NCBI GenBank assembly: GCA_025934485.1
Contig: JAICXX010000016.1
Span: 1 to 61,467 of the forward strand
Direction: 5' to 3'
Length of the DNA: 61,467 nt
From: Chitinophagaceae bacterium
GTDB taxonomy: Bacteria > Bacteroidota > Bacteroidia > Chitinophagales > Chitinophagaceae
Below the pieces are notes generated by a model, which was not told the origin of the DNA, searched no databases, and saw only the letters and a program-made list of their open reading frames with translations. Below, one piece after another: positions 33,475 to 41,947 of the stretch; the stretch's first letter is position 1, and the number at the start of each line of letters is the position of its first letter. Position numbers and translations under genes: made by a program.

Positions 33475-34079
33475 GACTGATCCGCTTGCAGGTGCAACAC
33501 GAGGTGGTCGCGAAGTTCCTTCGCCCAGTAGGCACAGGTTGCCCTCGCGGGGTGCAGACCGTCCGCGGTAAAAGCCGCCGGGTCGGCGCCGGTGGTGCGG
33601 CTATGTGTGGTGATGTCGATGAAGGTAGCTGCTTCCTTCCGGGTGATGGTATGTGCGACGGCGTTGTAGTCGTCGATGGCGTTGGCGATGAGCTGCCGGT
33701 CGCGGCCTGCGGCGAACGGCGAAACGCCCCAGTCCGGTATCGAAAGGACAAAAACGCGCTGCGGCGAACCGCCGAGCTGCAAGGCCAGCCGCAGCAGTTG
33801 CGTGAATTCGCGGGCATAATCCCTCGTATCGCGGCCGCGGTATTGGTTGTTGACGCCAATGAGCAACGCTATGAAAGAGTAGGAGGGCAGCAGCGTGGTC
33901 TGGCCGGTCGCCGCAAGCAGCTCGTCCGTTGTCCAGCCGGTGCGGGCAATGATCTCGGGTGCATAGAACGGATAGCCGCCGCGGCGCAGGAGCTGAATGG
34001 TCTGATAGGGATAGCTGCCCGCCAGCGGCAGGCCTTCGCCGACCGTGTAGCTATCGCCTAAGAAAAGCGTGGAATGCAT
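33471..34079 (-). CDS. SGNH/GDSL hydrolase
   Basis: 202 residues from the ATG at 34079. Block I FLGDSYTVGEG (nucleophile Ser10), block III LLIGVNNQYRGRD (Asn oxyanion) and block V ADGLHPA (Asp173, His176) form the SGNH catalytic set. The Gly position of block II is near IIARTGWTTDELL. No signal peptide, so it is probably a cytoplasmic esterase or lipase-like enzyme of unknown substrate. A hairpin terminator for the upstream receptor gene lies just before its start. Confidence 0.9.
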   Translation of the reverse strand: MHSTLFLGDSYTVGEGLPLAGSYPYQTIQLLRRGGYPFYAPEIIARTGWTTDELLAATGQTTLLPSYSFIALLIGVNNQYRGRDTRDYAREFTQLLRLALQLGGSPQRVFVLSIPDWGVSPFAAGRDRQLIANAIDDYNAVAHTITRKEAATFIDITTHSRTTGADPAAFTADGLHPARATCAYWAKELRDHLVLHLQADQS

Positions 34080-34090
34080 GCCGAAAGATA

Positions 34091-34118
34091 AGAAAAAAGG
34101 CGCCCGTTTGGACGCCTT
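34091..34118 (-). terminator. Terminator after the TonB-type receptor
   Basis: On the minus strand, AAGGCG pairs with CGCCTT (plus coordinates 34113-34118 and 34097-34102), followed by TTTTTTCTT. It separates the receptor from the SGNH hydrolase. Confidence 0.75.
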
Positions 34119-34122
34119 GAAT

Positions 34123-36918
34123 TTAGTTTGCCGGACCGCCGCCGCCTTGTATGCCCTGGTCCATCTCCGCTTTGGTGTCCTTGCGTTTGAAGAGTGCCAT
34201 GTCGAACTTACCGAAACGCCAGTTGAACTGGAGACGGAAGAACTGCGGGTCCCGCCGCCGGTCGTACTCCTGCGTATAGGTTGCGGAATAGGTATACACG
34301 TCGCTGACACGCGTGCGAAAGACATCTTGTACGCTAAGGGTCAGCGCGGCGGTATGGTTCTTCAGGAACTCATAGCGGATGGCTGCGTCGACGCCGCCGT
34401 TAGGCCGGTTATAGCCGTTGGCGTTGCCGCTCACGGTACCGCCCCAGCCGTGTCCGGAGTTTCCGCCGTTAGCCGCGCTGCCGCCAGGGGGCAATACGGT
34501 CTTCGAGGTAAAGTCACCCGAGAGCTGGAACGAGAGGGCCTTGGTGATCTTGAAGGTATTGAAGGCCTTTGCGTAATAGCTCCACTGCTCGCCTATGGGC
34601 GCTACTGCGAATTCGCCGGTGTCGATGGTATTGATCTTCGAGGTAAAGATGTTGAGGTTGCCGGTAATGTCCCACCAGGGGGTGATCGTATTTCGCGCGA
34701 TGAATTCCAGACCGCCGACGAAGCTGGATTTCGCGTTGACATAGGTGTTGATGATCACCGCCCTATGGTTCACAGGGTTGACCCCTTCGGATGCCAGGCG
34801 GGTGATGAGGTCGGTGGTATTTTTATAATAGGCCGACGCCAGGAAGTTGGCATTGCCGGCGTAGATAAGCGAGTAGGTGAGCTCGAAACTATTCGTGAAC
34901 TGCGGTTTCAGATTGGGGTTACCCCGGCTGAGGTTGAGCGAGTCGGAGTAATCGGTAAAGGGGAACAGCTGCTGGAAGCTGGGCCGGTCGATCCTTCGGC
35001 TATAGCTCAGCTGCAGGTCCTGGTTATCGGTGAGCTTCTGCGTGAGAAAGATGCTCGGGAAAAAGCTCAAGGGATAGCGGTTGCTGAAAAAGCCGGTGGT
35101 GGGGTATTGGACGCTGGCGGTGTCGGTACCCGTTATGTTCAAGCTGTCGCCTGTGAAGTGCTGCGTGCCTTTGTAATCCGAGCTCTCGACACGGAGGCCC
35201 AGCTGATAGGAGAAATTCTTGATCGCGTTGCTATAGGTCGCATAGCCTGCGAAGACGCGATCACGATAGGTATATTCCGAGCTAAGCAGACCTTCGACCT
35301 CGAATTGGTTCTGCGCGTTCAGCGTATCGATGTTGTTAAGGCTGTAGATGTTACGGATAGCTGCGCGGAGACCGGTTTCGAACTTGCCTTTCTCGCCGAA
35401 GGGCAGCGTATAGTCCGTTTGTGCCGTGAAATACTTATTGGTGCCATTGCCGATCTGCTGTTGATCATAGGTCGACGACAGCGGTCCTTCTTTGACGTTA
35501 TGGATCTCCGAGGATACGAGGTTGTTGTTGTCGTTGGTTCCCTGGCTGTAGTTCACATCGGCGGACCATTCTTCGCCCGATCGGGGGAAGGTATGCTTGA
35601 AGCTCACCATGGCGCCGTGGTTGTTGAACTGGGAGTTGGTCGAAGTCACGCGGCGGGTGTAGGAATCCCGCGAACCGCCGGCCGTCACGGTGTCGACAAA
35701 GAGATCGCTGTTGGTATACGGGGTGAAGGTGCCATGTACGATATTGCCGGTGAGGGTAAGTGTGTTGCGGTTGTCGATCAGGTAGTCGAAGCCGCCGCGG
35801 CCGAAGGCGAAATAGCCCTTGTTCACACTATAATCCGATTCCGAAAGGCTGTCCGGGGGATAGCTGGGCTGATTGAACGTATAGCGGTTGATCTGTCCGG
35901 TCGAAATAGATTTACGGTCGTTGAAGAAGCCCGCGAGAAAGAAATTGATCTTCCCCTGCTTGATGTTGATGTCGCCGCCGAAGTTGCCGTGGCCGCGTTG
36001 GTCGATGCCCGCGCGGATGTTCCCGTTGTAACCCGCCTTCCGGTTCTTTTTCAGGACGATGTTGAGGATACCGCTTGTGCCGCCGGAAGCGTCGTATTTG
36101 GCGCCGGGGTTGGTGATGATCTCCACGCTTTGGATGGCGTCGGCGGGTATTTGGTCGAGGGTGAGGGTGGTGGGCCGGCCGTCGACGAAGATGGTCGGTG
36201 TAGAATTGCGCAGGGTGACGTTGCCGTCGATATCGACCTGTACCGAGGGGACGTTCTTCATCACGTCCGTAGCCGAGCCGCCCTGGGCGGCGATGTCTTT
36301 TTCGACATTATAGATCTTGCGGTCGACGCCCATCGTGATCAGCGGTTTGGAGGCCGTGACGGTGACCTGCTCGAGGCTTTGTGCGTCTTCGGAGAGTTTG
36401 ATGTTGCCCAGGTCTTTATCGACTGCGTTGAGCGCCTGGAGGGCCCGGGACATCGCCTGTTGCTGCTGCGGGTTGTCGCCGTTGTCACCACCGCCGGTAT
36501 TGCCGCCACCTGCGCTGCCCGCGCCTGCTGCACCCGCCGCACCGCGGAGTCCTTTGAGATCGAAGGCTACTTTTTGTTCATAGGTGGTATAGCCTATGGC
36601 GGTGATCTTAAGCCGGAAATTGCCGAAGATGGGGAGATTCTCCAGGCTGAAATCGCCTTTGCGACCGGTGATCATGCCGCTGATGATCGTATCTTTTTGT
36701 TTGTGGGTTGCCGGGTCGTATTTGGTCTGGATCAGCTGCACGGAAGCGCCGTCCATGCCTTTGTTCGTTTTTGCGTCTTCTACCTTACCATAGAAATGAC
36801 CGATCGCGGAGATCTGCCCCCCTCCTCTCCGTCCTGCGCCTCCCCCCAAAGGAGGGCCCTGGGAAAAGCCTGCCGTGGACAATGCCGTGATCACACACAA
36901 TAGCCAAATTTTTCTCAT
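34123..36918 (-). CDS. TonB-dependent-receptor-like outer-membrane beta-barrel protein (OMP_b-brl_3)
   Basis: 931 residues. Signal peptide (MRKIWLLCVITALSTAGFSQ), a CarboxypepD_reg-like domain (about 40-118: GKVEDAKTNKGMDGASVQL, GDFSLENLPIFGNFRLKI), then a low-complexity Ala/Gly/Gln linker (about 124-155) and a plug domain (VTVTASKPLITMGVDRKIY, VPSVQVDIDGNVTLRNS). The long barrel contains OMP_b-brl_3 strands and ends with FGKFDMALFKRKD and a Gly-rich tail. The TonB box is not obvious. This subgroup lacks a SusD partner nearby, so import of a glycan cannot be claimed. The opposite strand carries a long but spurious open frame. Confidence 0.92.
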   Translation of the reverse strand: MRKIWLLCVITALSTAGFSQGPPLGGGAGRRGGGQISAIGHFYGKVEDAKTNKGMDGASVQLIQTKYDPATHKQKDTIISGMITGRKGDFSLENLPIFGNFRLKITAIGYTTYEQKVAFDLKGLRGAAGAAGAGSAGGGNTGGGDNGDNPQQQQAMSRALQALNAVDKDLGNIKLSEDAQSLEQVTVTASKPLITMGVDRKIYNVEKDIAAQGGSATDVMKNVPSVQVDIDGNVTLRNSTPTIFVDGRPTTLTLDQIPADAIQSVEIITNPGAKYDASGGTSGILNIVLKKNRKAGYNGNIRAGIDQRGHGNFGGDINIKQGKINFFLAGFFNDRKSISTGQINRYTFNQPSYPPDSLSESDYSVNKGYFAFGRGGFDYLIDNRNTLTLTGNIVHGTFTPYTNSDLFVDTVTAGGSRDSYTRRVTSTNSQFNNHGAMVSFKHTFPRSGEEWSADVNYSQGTNDNNNLVSSEIHNVKEGPLSSTYDQQQIGNGTNKYFTAQTDYTLPFGEKGKFETGLRAAIRNIYSLNNIDTLNAQNQFEVEGLLSSEYTYRDRVFAGYATYSNAIKNFSYQLGLRVESSDYKGTQHFTGDSLNITGTDTASVQYPTTGFFSNRYPLSFFPSIFLTQKLTDNQDLQLSYSRRIDRPSFQQLFPFTDYSDSLNLSRGNPNLKPQFTNSFELTYSLIYAGNANFLASAYYKNTTDLITRLASEGVNPVNHRAVIINTYVNAKSSFVGGLEFIARNTITPWWDITGNLNIFTSKINTIDTGEFAVAPIGEQWSYYAKAFNTFKITKALSFQLSGDFTSKTVLPPGGSAANGGNSGHGWGGTVSGNANGYNRPNGGVDAAIRYEFLKNHTAALTLSVQDVFRTRVSDVYTYSATYTQEYDRRRDPQFFRLQFNWRFGKFDMALFKRKDTKAEMDQGIQGGGGPAN

Positions 36919-37056
36919 GAGATGTCGAGTATAGATTTGGCTGCAAAATTCAGGTGAAAATTTTTAGCAAGAGGCGCCATTCTGTACAAACGGCATTATA
37001 CGAATGCGGAAGGGCTAATGTGAACACTCATTATTTGAGTAGGCGGTGGGATTAGT

Positions 37057-37671
37057 CTACCGCATTAATAAGGTGAGGAAGATCTGGAGCAGGCCGATGA
37101 GGAAGCCCAGGGCTGCGCCGATGACCTCCACGAAGCGGAACTCCTTCGTAAGGAATTCGTTGAGCAGGGCTTCGAGCCGGTCCGCGGAAAAGCCCGCGAT
37201 CTTTTCGACGACGATGCGTTCGAGGTCCAGGTCATGGCGGAGGTTGGCGACATAATTCTGCATGATGATCGGGAACAATTCTTCCAGTTCCTCGAGAAAG
37301 GTGGTCTTCAGCTGGGCGATGGTCTTGTCGCCGATGAACATGGCGATCATCGGCATTTTTTCCTTGAGCTTTACGCGGAGAAAAGTGTCGATATGGGTGT
37401 CGGCGAGCGGGAGGATGCGTTTGACATTGTCGGGATTGGTGATGGTCTTTTCGATCTCGCCAAAGGAGAGGAGTTCCTGGCCTACGATGCGGCCGAGGCT
37501 TTCGGCGATCTGTTGCTGACGTTTGGGGAAGACGCCGTGCAGGGTGAAGCCGAGGATCTTTTTGGGGTGACGCGGATGGAAGAGGAGCTTGAGGGCCATC
37601 CAGATAGTGAGCCAGTGGATAAAGGCGGAGATAAAAGGGATGGTGTAGAGCCACCAGGCGATGTGGGTCAT
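37057..37671 (-). CDS. DUF445 family membrane protein
   Basis: 204 residues. One hydrophobic segment at each end (about 5-27 and 183-203), with a helical central domain: KILGFTLHGVFPKRQQQIAESLG (cited in part), SLGRIVGQELLSFGEIEKTI, and a C-terminal FVEVIGAALGFLIGLLQI. Matches the DUF445/YheB-type family; function unknown, proposed membrane-organising. It is downstream of tRNA-His on the same strand. Confidence 0.85.
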   Translation of the reverse strand: MTHIAWWLYTIPFISAFIHWLTIWMALKLLFHPRHPKKILGFTLHGVFPKRQQQIAESLGRIVGQELLSFGEIEKTITNPDNVKRILPLADTHIDTFLRVKLKEKMPMIAMFIGDKTIAQLKTTFLEELEELFPIIMQNYVANLRHDLDLERIVVEKIAGFSADRLEALLNEFLTKEFRFVEVIGAALGFLIGLLQIFLTLLMR

Positions 37672-37690
37672 AGTACAATATTATAAGAAA

Positions 37691-37716
37691 AGAGACCGTC
37701 TTGTTGACGATCTCTT
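37691..37716 (-). terminator. Terminator between tRNA-His and DUF445
   Basis: Minus strand: AGAGATCGTC pairs with GACGGTCTCT across a short loop (one G-T wobble), followed by TTTTCTTATAAT. It would stop the tRNA transcript. A second palindrome (GCGAGGC/GCCTCGC, 37730-37747) lies between this and the tRNA. Confidence 0.6.
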
Positions 37717-37751
37717 CGCTAATGATTTTGCGAGGCTTGCGCCTCGCGGGG

Positions 37752-37825
37752 GGTGGATGATGGGGTTCGAACCCACGACCCTCAGAACCACAATCTGATG
37801 CTCTAACCAACTGAGCTACAACCAC
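37752..37825 (-). tRNA. tRNA-His (anticodon GTG)
   Basis: Minus-strand cloverleaf: acceptor GTGGTTG...CATCCAC, D arm AGCTCAGTTGGTTAGAGC, anticodon stem TCAGA/TCTGA with loop TTGTGGT, T arm GTGGGTTCGAACCCC. The discriminator is C73 (plus-strand 37752) and the base before G1 is G (37826), consistent with the encoded G-1:C73 pair of bacterial tRNA-His. One acceptor pair, position 5-68, is U-U. CCA is not encoded. Confidence 0.95.
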
Positions 37826-37836
37826 CGTGTGGAGCG

Positions 37837-37868
37837 CGAAATTAATGGAAATTCATTTTCCGGCAAAA
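37837..37868 (-). promoter_or_regulatory. Probable promoter of tRNA-His
   Basis: On the minus strand TTTTG is followed by a 19-nt spacer and TAATTTCG, a 7-of-8 match to TAnnTTTG. The tRNA begins about 11 nt downstream. Confidence 0.55.
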
Positions 37869-37974
37869 CATTATGGGAAAAAATCCGCAGGAGGGTCCCG
37901 AACCGCTTATCACAAACTAGCAAACTGCTTGTTAATATTCATCTTAGCCGACAACATACCATTACATTTATCGT

Positions 37975-37982
37975 TATTTTTG
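37975..37982 (+). promoter_or_regulatory. -7 box seven nt from the tail-specific protease start
   Basis: TATTTTTG matches TAnnTTTG and ends 7 nt before the ATG at 37990, implying a leader of nearly zero length. No distinct -33 element. Confidence 0.4.
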
Positions 37983-37989
37983 AATAGCT

Positions 37990-40161
37990 ATGTTAAAAGT
38001 GTTAAAGTATATGATCAATAAAAGAAATCTGCCTATCGTCCTGCTGATCCTGGCTGGAGGTGTTTTTGTCGCCGGAAGGACGTTGGGAAGAGGGGGGAAT
38101 CCACCGACACGCCAAGAGCGGATCCTTCACAATGTCGGGGAGTACCTGGAACAGATCCATTACAGTCCCAAACCCATCGACGATAAATTCTCCGCCGAGG
38201 TATTCGACAAGTACATCAAGGAAGTGGATCCCGATAAAGATCTATTCTTGTCGTCCGATGTCGCAGACCTCAAGGCGCATTATGGGAATAAGATCGACGA
38301 CGAGATCCTGGGTACGTCGACCATCGCGTTCGTTCCGGCGGTGACCGAGGTCTACAAAAAGCGGATGCTGGAGACGCAGGCGATCTACCGGGATATCCTC
38401 AGCAAACCTTTCGATTTCTCCGTCAATGAGGATTACGATCAGAACTACGACAATGTGAAATTCCCAGCTACGGATGCCGACCGCCGCGAAGCCTGGCGCA
38501 AGCGGCTGAAATTCCTTACGCTCGAGCGGTATTCCGATCTGCTGGATCAACAGGAGGCGAGCAAGGGCAAGGCCGGTTTTGTCGCCAAGAGCAATGAAGA
38601 TCTCGAGAAGGACGCGCGTGCGCGTAGTCTCAAGGTCATGGACCGGATGTACGAGCGCCTCACCGTGAAGGAAACGGATGACGATCGTTTCAACAATTAT
38701 GTGCAGGACATCGTTCAGTGCATGGACCCGCATACGGATTATTTCCCCCCTGTCGAACAGCGTTATTTCAACGAGCAGATGAGCGGCCATTTCTTTGGGA
38801 TCGGCGCCTCCCTGCTGTATGAGGACGGGAATATCAAGATCGGCTCGCTGGTCACCGGCAGCCCGGCCTGGAAATCCGGCCAGGTAGGTGTAGGCGATGT
38901 CATCCAAAAGGTGGCGCAGGGTAATGCCGAGCCTGTGGATATGGCCGGCTATTTCACCGAAGACGCGATCAAGATCATCCGCGGCACCAAGGGTACCGAG
39001 GTGCGGTTGTGGTTGAAAAAGCCCGATGGCTCGGTGAAGGTGGTATCGCTGATCCGCGACGAGATCGTGCAGGATGAGCTGACCTTTGCGCGTAGCGCCA
39101 TCGTCAACACGCCCAAAGGCAAGATCGGGTATATCTATCTGCCCGAGTTCTATGCCGATTTCGACAACCCCAAGGGCGCCCGTTGCAGCATCGATGTAGC
39201 GCGCGAGATCCTGAAGTTAAAAGAACAAAAGGTCGACGGCATCGTCCTCGATCTCCGTGATAATGGTGGCGGTTCGCTCATGGACGTCGTCCAGATGGCG
39301 GGTTATTTCGTAGAGCAGGGCCCCATCGTCCAGGTTCGTGACCGCGATGGCAAGCCTTCGATCCTTCCCGATCACGACAAGAGCGTATTGTACGACGGTC
39401 CGTTTGCCGTGATGGTGAACGAGCTGAGTGCATCGGCTTCCGAGATCTTTGCCGCCGCTATCCAGGACTATCACCGCGGGGTGATCATCGGCAGCACGTC
39501 TACCTATGGTAAGGGTACGGTTCAGCGCCCCATAGGGCTCGACAAGACCATGGGTTTTATGGATTCCAACAGCGATCTGGGGACCCTCAAGCTGACCCTG
39601 CAGAAGTTCTATCGCATCAGCGGTGGTTCGACCCAGCTCAAGGGTGTAGCTTCCGATATCGTATTACCGGATATCTATCCCGATATCTATGAATACAGCA
39701 AGATCCGGGAAAAGGACAATCCGGATGCGCTGCCCTGGGATGAGATCGCCAAAGCCGATTACAGCACCTGGAAATATGCCTATGATCTCAATAGCCTCAA
39801 GGCAATGAGTACCGAAAGGCTCAAGGGTAACACCTCCTTTGGGACGATCCGCAAGGATGAGGAATGGCTGAGCAGCATCCAGGATAAGGTCTATTCGCTG
39901 AATTTGGCCAAATACCAGGACGAACAGAAACACATCAAGTCGACGGTTAAGGAGCTTGAAACGCTGAGCAAACTGCCGGCAGCCAGCGCACTGAACGTGA
40001 ATGCTTTGCCGCAGGATGTCCACAAGTATGACGACGACAAGAACAAGGCGGACCGGTTTCAGGCCTGGCTGAAGGACAAAAGGACCGATGTATGGCTGAA
40101 CGAAGCCGTGAATGTAGTGGATGATATGATCGCGCAGAAGAACTTGGTATACAACAAGTAA
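37990..40161 (+). CDS. prc: Tail-specific (carboxy-terminal processing) protease
   Basis: 723 residues, S41A family. The N terminus has a signal-anchor (MLKVLKYMINKRNLPIVLLILAGGVFVAG). A Tsp N-terminal domain (about 45-250), a PDZ domain (GASLLYEDGNIKIGSLVTG, GDVIQKVAQG), and the S41 core: GYIYLPEFY, GIVLDLRDNGGGSL, the Ser-containing SASASE motif (480-485) and the Lys-containing YGKGTVQ (about 507-513), a Ser-Lys dyad. The C-terminal DUF3340-like region (about 590-723) is helical. Degrades or trims periplasmic proteins with hydrophobic C termini. Own terminator follows. Confidence 0.94.
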   Translation: MLKVLKYMINKRNLPIVLLILAGGVFVAGRTLGRGGNPPTRQERILHNVGEYLEQIHYSPKPIDDKFSAEVFDKYIKEVDPDKDLFLSSDVADLKAHYGNKIDDEILGTSTIAFVPAVTEVYKKRMLETQAIYRDILSKPFDFSVNEDYDQNYDNVKFPATDADRREAWRKRLKFLTLERYSDLLDQQEASKGKAGFVAKSNEDLEKDARARSLKVMDRMYERLTVKETDDDRFNNYVQDIVQCMDPHTDYFPPVEQRYFNEQMSGHFFGIGASLLYEDGNIKIGSLVTGSPAWKSGQVGVGDVIQKVAQGNAEPVDMAGYFTEDAIKIIRGTKGTEVRLWLKKPDGSVKVVSLIRDEIVQDELTFARSAIVNTPKGKIGYIYLPEFYADFDNPKGARCSIDVAREILKLKEQKVDGIVLDLRDNGGGSLMDVVQMAGYFVEQGPIVQVRDRDGKPSILPDHDKSVLYDGPFAVMVNELSASASEIFAAAIQDYHRGVIIGSTSTYGKGTVQRPIGLDKTMGFMDSNSDLGTLKLTLQKFYRISGGSTQLKGVASDIVLPDIYPDIYEYSKIREKDNPDALPWDEIAKADYSTWKYAYDLNSLKAMSTERLKGNTSFGTIRKDEEWLSSIQDKVYSLNLAKYQDEQKHIKSTVKELETLSKLPAASALNVNALPQDVHKYDDDKNKADRFQAWLKDKRTDVWLNEAVNVVDDMIAQKNLVYNK

Positions 40162-40180
40162 TAGACAATATCTCATTTAA

Positions 40181-40207
40181 AAAGGGAGCTCTCGGGCTCC
40201 CTTTTTT
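40181..40207 (+). terminator. Bidirectional terminator after prc
   Basis: GGGAGC (40184-40189) pairs with GCTCCC (40196-40201), with flanking AAA/TTT extending it and TTTTTT after. The minus strand also ends in T-rich sequence, so it can serve the convergent MFS gene. A GC-rich palindromic stretch (40210-40240) lies between. Confidence 0.8.
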
Positions 40208-40246
40208 ATTGGCCGGCCGCGAGGGCGAAGCCCGAGCGGGGACGAA

Positions 40247-41386
40247 TTATTTGATGCGGGACGCGAAGAGGGCGATCACGGAACCCAGGATGGCGATGAG
40301 CCCAAGCGAGACGCGGAGGTTGAAAGCCTGGGCGATAAACCCGATGAAGGGTGGACCGAACAGGAAGCCGAGATAGCCGATGGTAGACACGGCGGCGAGC
40401 GCCACGCCCGGGCTGAGCACCTTGGAACGGCCGGCGGCGCTATAGACCAGGGGGACCACGGAGGAAACGCCGGCGCCGACGAAAAGGAAACCTACGAGCG
40501 CGGGAAAGAGCCAGGGAAGACCGATCGCCAGGAGCAGACCGGTGGCGGTCAAGGTTCCGCTGAATTGCAGCATGCGGCGGATGCCCCATTTGGTGGCGAG
40601 CCAGTCGCCGAGGAAACGGCCGGACGCCATGGTGGACATAAAGGCGGTGAGACCGATGCCGGCGAGGGCCTTGGGTGGGAAGATGATCTTTTGGAAGTAC
40701 ACATTGCTCCAGTCGAACATCGCGCCCTCGCAGATCATGGAGCAGAAGGCGATGATGCCGAGATTGATCAGCGAGCGGTCAGGCCGGGCGAAGATGGGCT
40801 GGTCACCGCGGTCGGCGGCGTCCCGGGAGATCAGCCGGCGGGACAGCACGACCACTATGCTATAGGCGAGGGCGGTGATGACGAGGAAATGCTGCCAGGG
40901 GCGCCAGCCGAGGCCGATGAAGGCGCCGCCGATGGTTGCGCCCGAGAAACCGGCAAGACTCCAGAGACCATGATACGAGGCCATGATGGTGCGGCCGTAG
41001 AGCGCTTCGGTGCCTATCGCCTGGGTGTTGATCGAGATGTTGAGGAGGTTGCCAAACATGCCGAAACAGAACAAGCAGGCCACGAGCTGCCACGGGGCGT
41101 CGACGAGACCGAGGACGGGAAGCGTGGAAGCGTAAAGCACGGCTCCTAGGATGGCGACGGGGCGACTTCCGAAACGCGCTACGAACCAGCCGGCCAGCGG
41201 GAGCGAGGTCATGAGGCCCACGGGCAGACCGAGCAGGACGCCGCCGAGTGCGGCGTTGTCGAGGTGTAAATGTTGCTGGATATTGGGAATACGGGAGGCC
41301 CAGGAGGAGAAACAAAGACCGGCAAGAAAGAAAAATGCGCTCACCGCTATGCGGTTCAATCGGTGAGGTGGGAGGGGTCGCGCCAT
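40247..41386 (-). CDS. MFS transporter (YbjJ-like)
   Basis: 379 residues with about 12 hydrophobic segments. N terminus: FFLAGLCFSSWASRIPNIQQ, then PVGLMTSLPLAGWFVARFGSR, a typical MFS loop 2-3 with Arg, and the conserved TQAIGTEALYGRTIMASYHG. This resembles the YbjJ/FucP-like group of small inner-membrane carriers; the substrate is not evident. It is 19 nt downstream of the DinB-like gene on the same strand, probably one operon. Confidence 0.88.
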   Translation of the reverse strand: MARPLPPHRLNRIAVSAFFFLAGLCFSSWASRIPNIQQHLHLDNAALGGVLLGLPVGLMTSLPLAGWFVARFGSRPVAILGAVLYASTLPVLGLVDAPWQLVACLFCFGMFGNLLNISINTQAIGTEALYGRTIMASYHGLWSLAGFSGATIGGAFIGLGWRPWQHFLVITALAYSIVVVLSRRLISRDAADRGDQPIFARPDRSLINLGIIAFCSMICEGAMFDWSNVYFQKIIFPPKALAGIGLTAFMSTMASGRFLGDWLATKWGIRRMLQFSGTLTATGLLLAIGLPWLFPALVGFLFVGAGVSSVVPLVYSAAGRSKVLSPGVALAAVSTIGYLGFLFGPPFIGFIAQAFNLRVSLGLIAILGSVIALFASRIK

Positions 41387-41405
41387 GGCCCCAAAGGTAG
41401 CCTTC

Positions 41406-41915
41406 TTAGAGATACCTTTCCTCGAGGATGATCATATGATGGGCCACATGGCCGGGGAGGACGAAGCCGATGGTAAACGCGTTCAGCGGTCTTTCGCGAA
41501 CGGTGCCCACGAAACGCAGTTGCTCGTCGGAGAGCGAGTCGAACAGGTATTGGGTGGCTTCGCGGACGGCGTTAAATTCTTCGAGCAGGTCTTTCCAGCG
41601 GCGGTCGGCGCCGCCGTCGTGCTGTGCCCAGGCGTTCTCGTCCCAGCCCGGCAGCGGGGTGGGGTCCATCCGGGAGAGACGCAGTGCGCGGTATGCAAAG
41701 ACCCTTTCGGCGTCGATGATATGCTGCAGCATCTGCCGGATGGACCATTTCCCTTCGGCGTATCGGTAATCGAATTTTTTTCTGGGAATACGCTCCATGA
41801 CCCGCCGGAAGTGTTTCGTGTTCTTCCGGATGGCTTCGCGAAAATCGTTGTCTTTGATCAGGTCGATGTACGACTGATAAAAATCGGCGGGGATTATCTC
41901 GGAGCGGGGGATCAT
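41406..41915 (-). CDS. DinB-like (DinB_2 superfamily) protein
   Basis: 169 residues. His triad candidates in QMLQHIIDAERVF (about residue 65), NAWAQHDGGADRRW, and LPGHVAHHMIILEERYL at the C terminus, the usual spacing of DinB_2 metal-binding proteins. Closest in layout to the family of thiol-dependent transferases; substrate unknown. Leads the MFS gene, which might export or import a related small molecule (inference). A second, distinct DinB-like gene is at 4863-5321. Confidence 0.88.
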   Translation of the reverse strand: MIPRSEIIPADFYQSYIDLIKDNDFREAIRKNTKHFRRVMERIPRKKFDYRYAEGKWSIRQMLQHIIDAERVFAYRALRLSRMDPTPLPGWDENAWAQHDGGADRRWKDLLEEFNAVREATQYLFDSLSDEQLRFVGTVRERPLNAFTIGFVLPGHVAHHMIILEERYL

Positions 41916-41947
41916 GGATAGCTCAGGGTTAATGGTGACGTATTCGA

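Noticed and set aside
34069..36903. 944-codon open frame on the plus strand opposite the TonB-type receptor
   Set aside because: The minus-strand frame has a signal peptide, plug and barrel motifs; the plus frame is a by-product of GC-rich codon bias and has no family features.
37232..37825. 197-codon minus-strand frame covering tRNA-His and part of DUF445
   Set aside because: It runs through the tRNA cloverleaf and a second-frame copy of DUF445; its start lies in the tRNA.
4863..41915. Two DinB-like genes as parts of one system
   Set aside because: They are 36 kb apart, differ in sequence and have different neighbours; DinB_2 paralogues are common in this phylum.
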